A stretch of 6,024 nt of DNA from positions 1-6,024 of the forward strand of contig JAHBAN010000051.1 of assembly GCA_018500075.1 (NCBI GenBank), written 5' to 3'. Positions 4,909-6,024 of the stretch are shown one piece after another. The first letter of the stretch is position 1, and each line of letters starts with the position of its first letter. The position numbers and the translations under genes are program-made. The notes below the pieces were generated by a model. That model did not search any database and had not been told where the DNA came from. It saw only the letters and a program-made list of their open reading frames with translations. The stretch is from Flavobacteriia bacterium. GTDB taxonomy: Bacteria; Bacteroidota; Bacteroidia; Flavobacteriales; Flavobacteriaceae.

Positions 4909-6024
4909 ATGTCAACCGATTACATTGTACGAGACATTGCGCTTGCGGATTTTGGCCGCAAGGAGCTTGATATTGCGGAAACAGAAATGCCGGGTCTGAT
5001 GGCTTGCCGTCAGGAATTTGGCGAAGACAAGCCGCTCAAGGGCGCGCGCATTGTTGGCTCGCTCCACATGACGATCCAGACCGCTGTATTGATCGAAACA
5101 CTGGTCGAGCTTGGCGCGGATGTGCGCTGGGCGTCTTGCAATATTTTCTCAACTCAGGACCACGCTGCGGCGGCGATTGCGAAGGCGGGTGTGCCTGTGT
5201 TTGCGATCAAGGGTCAGTCGCTTGAGGAGCACTGGGACTATCTTGATAAATCCTTCATGTTCCCCGAGGGCGCGAATATGATCCTTGATGATGGCGGCGA
5301 CGCGACGCTTTATGTCTTGCTTGGTGCGCGCATGGAAGCGGGCGAAGATGTGCTGGCTGTGCCCACATCGGAAGAGGAAGAAGTCATCAAGGCGCAAATC
5401 AAGAAGCGCATGGCCCAATCCCCCGGCTGGTTTGCCAAGACGCGTGACGCGATCCTCGGTGTGTCTGAAGAGACAACAACCGGCGTTCACCGCCTTTATG
5501 ATCTGCACAAGAAGGGCCAGCTTCCTTTCCCTGCGATCAACGTAAACGACTCTGTGACCAAGTCAAAGTTTGACAACAAATACGGCTGTAAAGAGAGCCT
5601 TGTGGACGGTATCCGCCGCGCCACCGACACGATGATGGCCGGGAAAGTGGCGGTTGTTATGGGTTATGGCGATGTTGGCAAAGGCTCGGCGGCCAGCCTG
5701 AGCGGCGCTGGTGCGCGTGTGATTGTGACCGAAGTTGATCCGATCTGTGCGCTTCAAGCTGCCATGGACGGCTATCAGGTGACGACATTGGAAGATGTTG
5801 TGGCCACTGCTGACATCTTTGTGACCACCACAGGCAACAAAGACGTGATCCGCATCGAGCATATGCGCGAGATGAAGGATATGGCGATTGTCGGGAACAT
5901 CGGCCACTTTGACAACGAGATTCAGGTTGCCAGCCTGAAGAACCACAAGTGGACCAATATCAAAGAGCAGGTCGATATGATCGAGATGCCGAATGGCAAC
6001 CGCTTGATCCTGCTCTCCGAGGGC
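4909..6024 (+). CDS. ahcY: S-adenosylhomocysteine hydrolase (first 372 residues, cut by right edge)
   Basis: AhcY reversibly splits S-adenosylhomocysteine into adenosine and homocysteine, relieving inhibition of methyltransferases and feeding the methionine cycle. It is a cytoplasmic NAD-dependent enzyme. The reading frame is open from ATG 4909 to the end of the window; family members of this type are about 460 residues, so roughly 90 are missing, including the C-terminal tail. Visible family signatures are SLHMTIQTAVLIETL (51-65, His53), SCNIFSTQDHAAAAI (76-90), DDGGD (127-131), EETTTGVHRL (187-196), NDSVTKSKFDN (213-223, Lys218 and Asp222), YGCKESL (225-231) and the NAD-binding GYGDVGKG (252-259), followed by GNIGHFDNEI (329-338). 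The insertion around 150-180 (PTSEEEEVIKAQIKKRMAQS onward) is typical of bacterial and plant forms rather than mammalian ones. The gene follows a structured leader. Confidence 0.97.
   Translation, partial: MSTDYIVRDIALADFGRKELDIAETEMPGLMACRQEFGEDKPLKGARIVGSLHMTIQTAVLIETLVELGADVRWASCNIFSTQDHAAAAIAKAGVPVFAIKGQSLEEHWDYLDKSFMFPEGANMILDDGGDATLYVLLGARMEAGEDVLAVPTSEEEEVIKAQIKKRMAQSPGWFAKTRDAILGVSEETTTGVHRLYDLHKKGQLPFPAINVNDSVTKSKFDNKYGCKESLVDGIRRATDTMMAGKVAVVMGYGDVGKGSAASLSGAGARVIVTEVDPICALQAAMDGYQVTTLEDVVATADIFVTTTGNKDVIRIEHMREMKDMAIVGNIGHFDNEIQVASLKNHKWTNIKEQVDMIEMPNGNRLILLSEG

Noticed and set aside
4377..4910. Minus-strand open frame of 177 codons across the small exported protein gene
   Set aside because: It spans two intergenic regions and the dyads, has no family features, and opposes a frame with a good signal peptide and ribosome binding site.

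Overview
The window looks like chromosomal DNA of an alphaproteobacterium of the Rhodobacteraceae (Rhodobacter/Roseobacter group). The evidence is the order regB - senC - regA, protein motifs almost identical to the Rhodobacter RegB/RegA (PrrB/PrrA) global redox system, a nearby ahcY, and moderately high GC with many GCG/CGC codons. There are no RNA genes, insertion sequences, CRISPR arrays or phage genes. The window is densely coding and no gene-free stretch exceeds about 135 bases.

Layout. Positions 946-1 (minus strand, cut by the left edge) encode the membrane sensor kinase RegB. A 71-bp divergent intergenic region separates it from senC (1018-1647, plus), a membrane-anchored Sco1/SenC copper/thiol protein. 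regA (plus) follows; its start is best placed at GTG 1726 rather than ATG 1708. Directly abutting regA (TAA then GTG) is a family 61 glycosyltransferase-like gene (2278-3336, plus). Its 3' end overlaps, tail to tail, a two-gene minus-strand unit: an HD-domain YfbR-like phosphohydrolase (4377-3769) whose stop overlaps the start of a GNAT acetyltransferase (3769-3314). After a 134-bp divergent gap containing several inverted repeats comes a small exported protein with two cysteines (4512-4829, plus). Then, behind a structured 79-bp leader, comes ahcY for S-adenosylhomocysteine hydrolase (4909 onward, cut by the right edge).

How it works together. RegB senses the redox state of the quinone pool and of a cytoplasmic cysteine and phosphorylates RegA. 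SenC/PrrC is the usual third member and is linked to cytochrome oxidase copper supply and redox signalling. In Rhodobacter capsulatus the same neighbourhood is remembered as regB-senC-regA-hvrA with hvrB and ahcY close by. Here no hvrA or hvrB lies between regA and ahcY; four other genes (glycosyltransferase, GNAT, HD hydrolase, small exported protein) occupy the space. The protein-coding content is mostly recognisable. The least explained parts are non-coding: a nested inverted repeat touching the ahcY start codon, a helically phased direct repeat just upstream of it, and the dyads in the 4378-4511 gap. No convincing wholly new multi-gene system was found.
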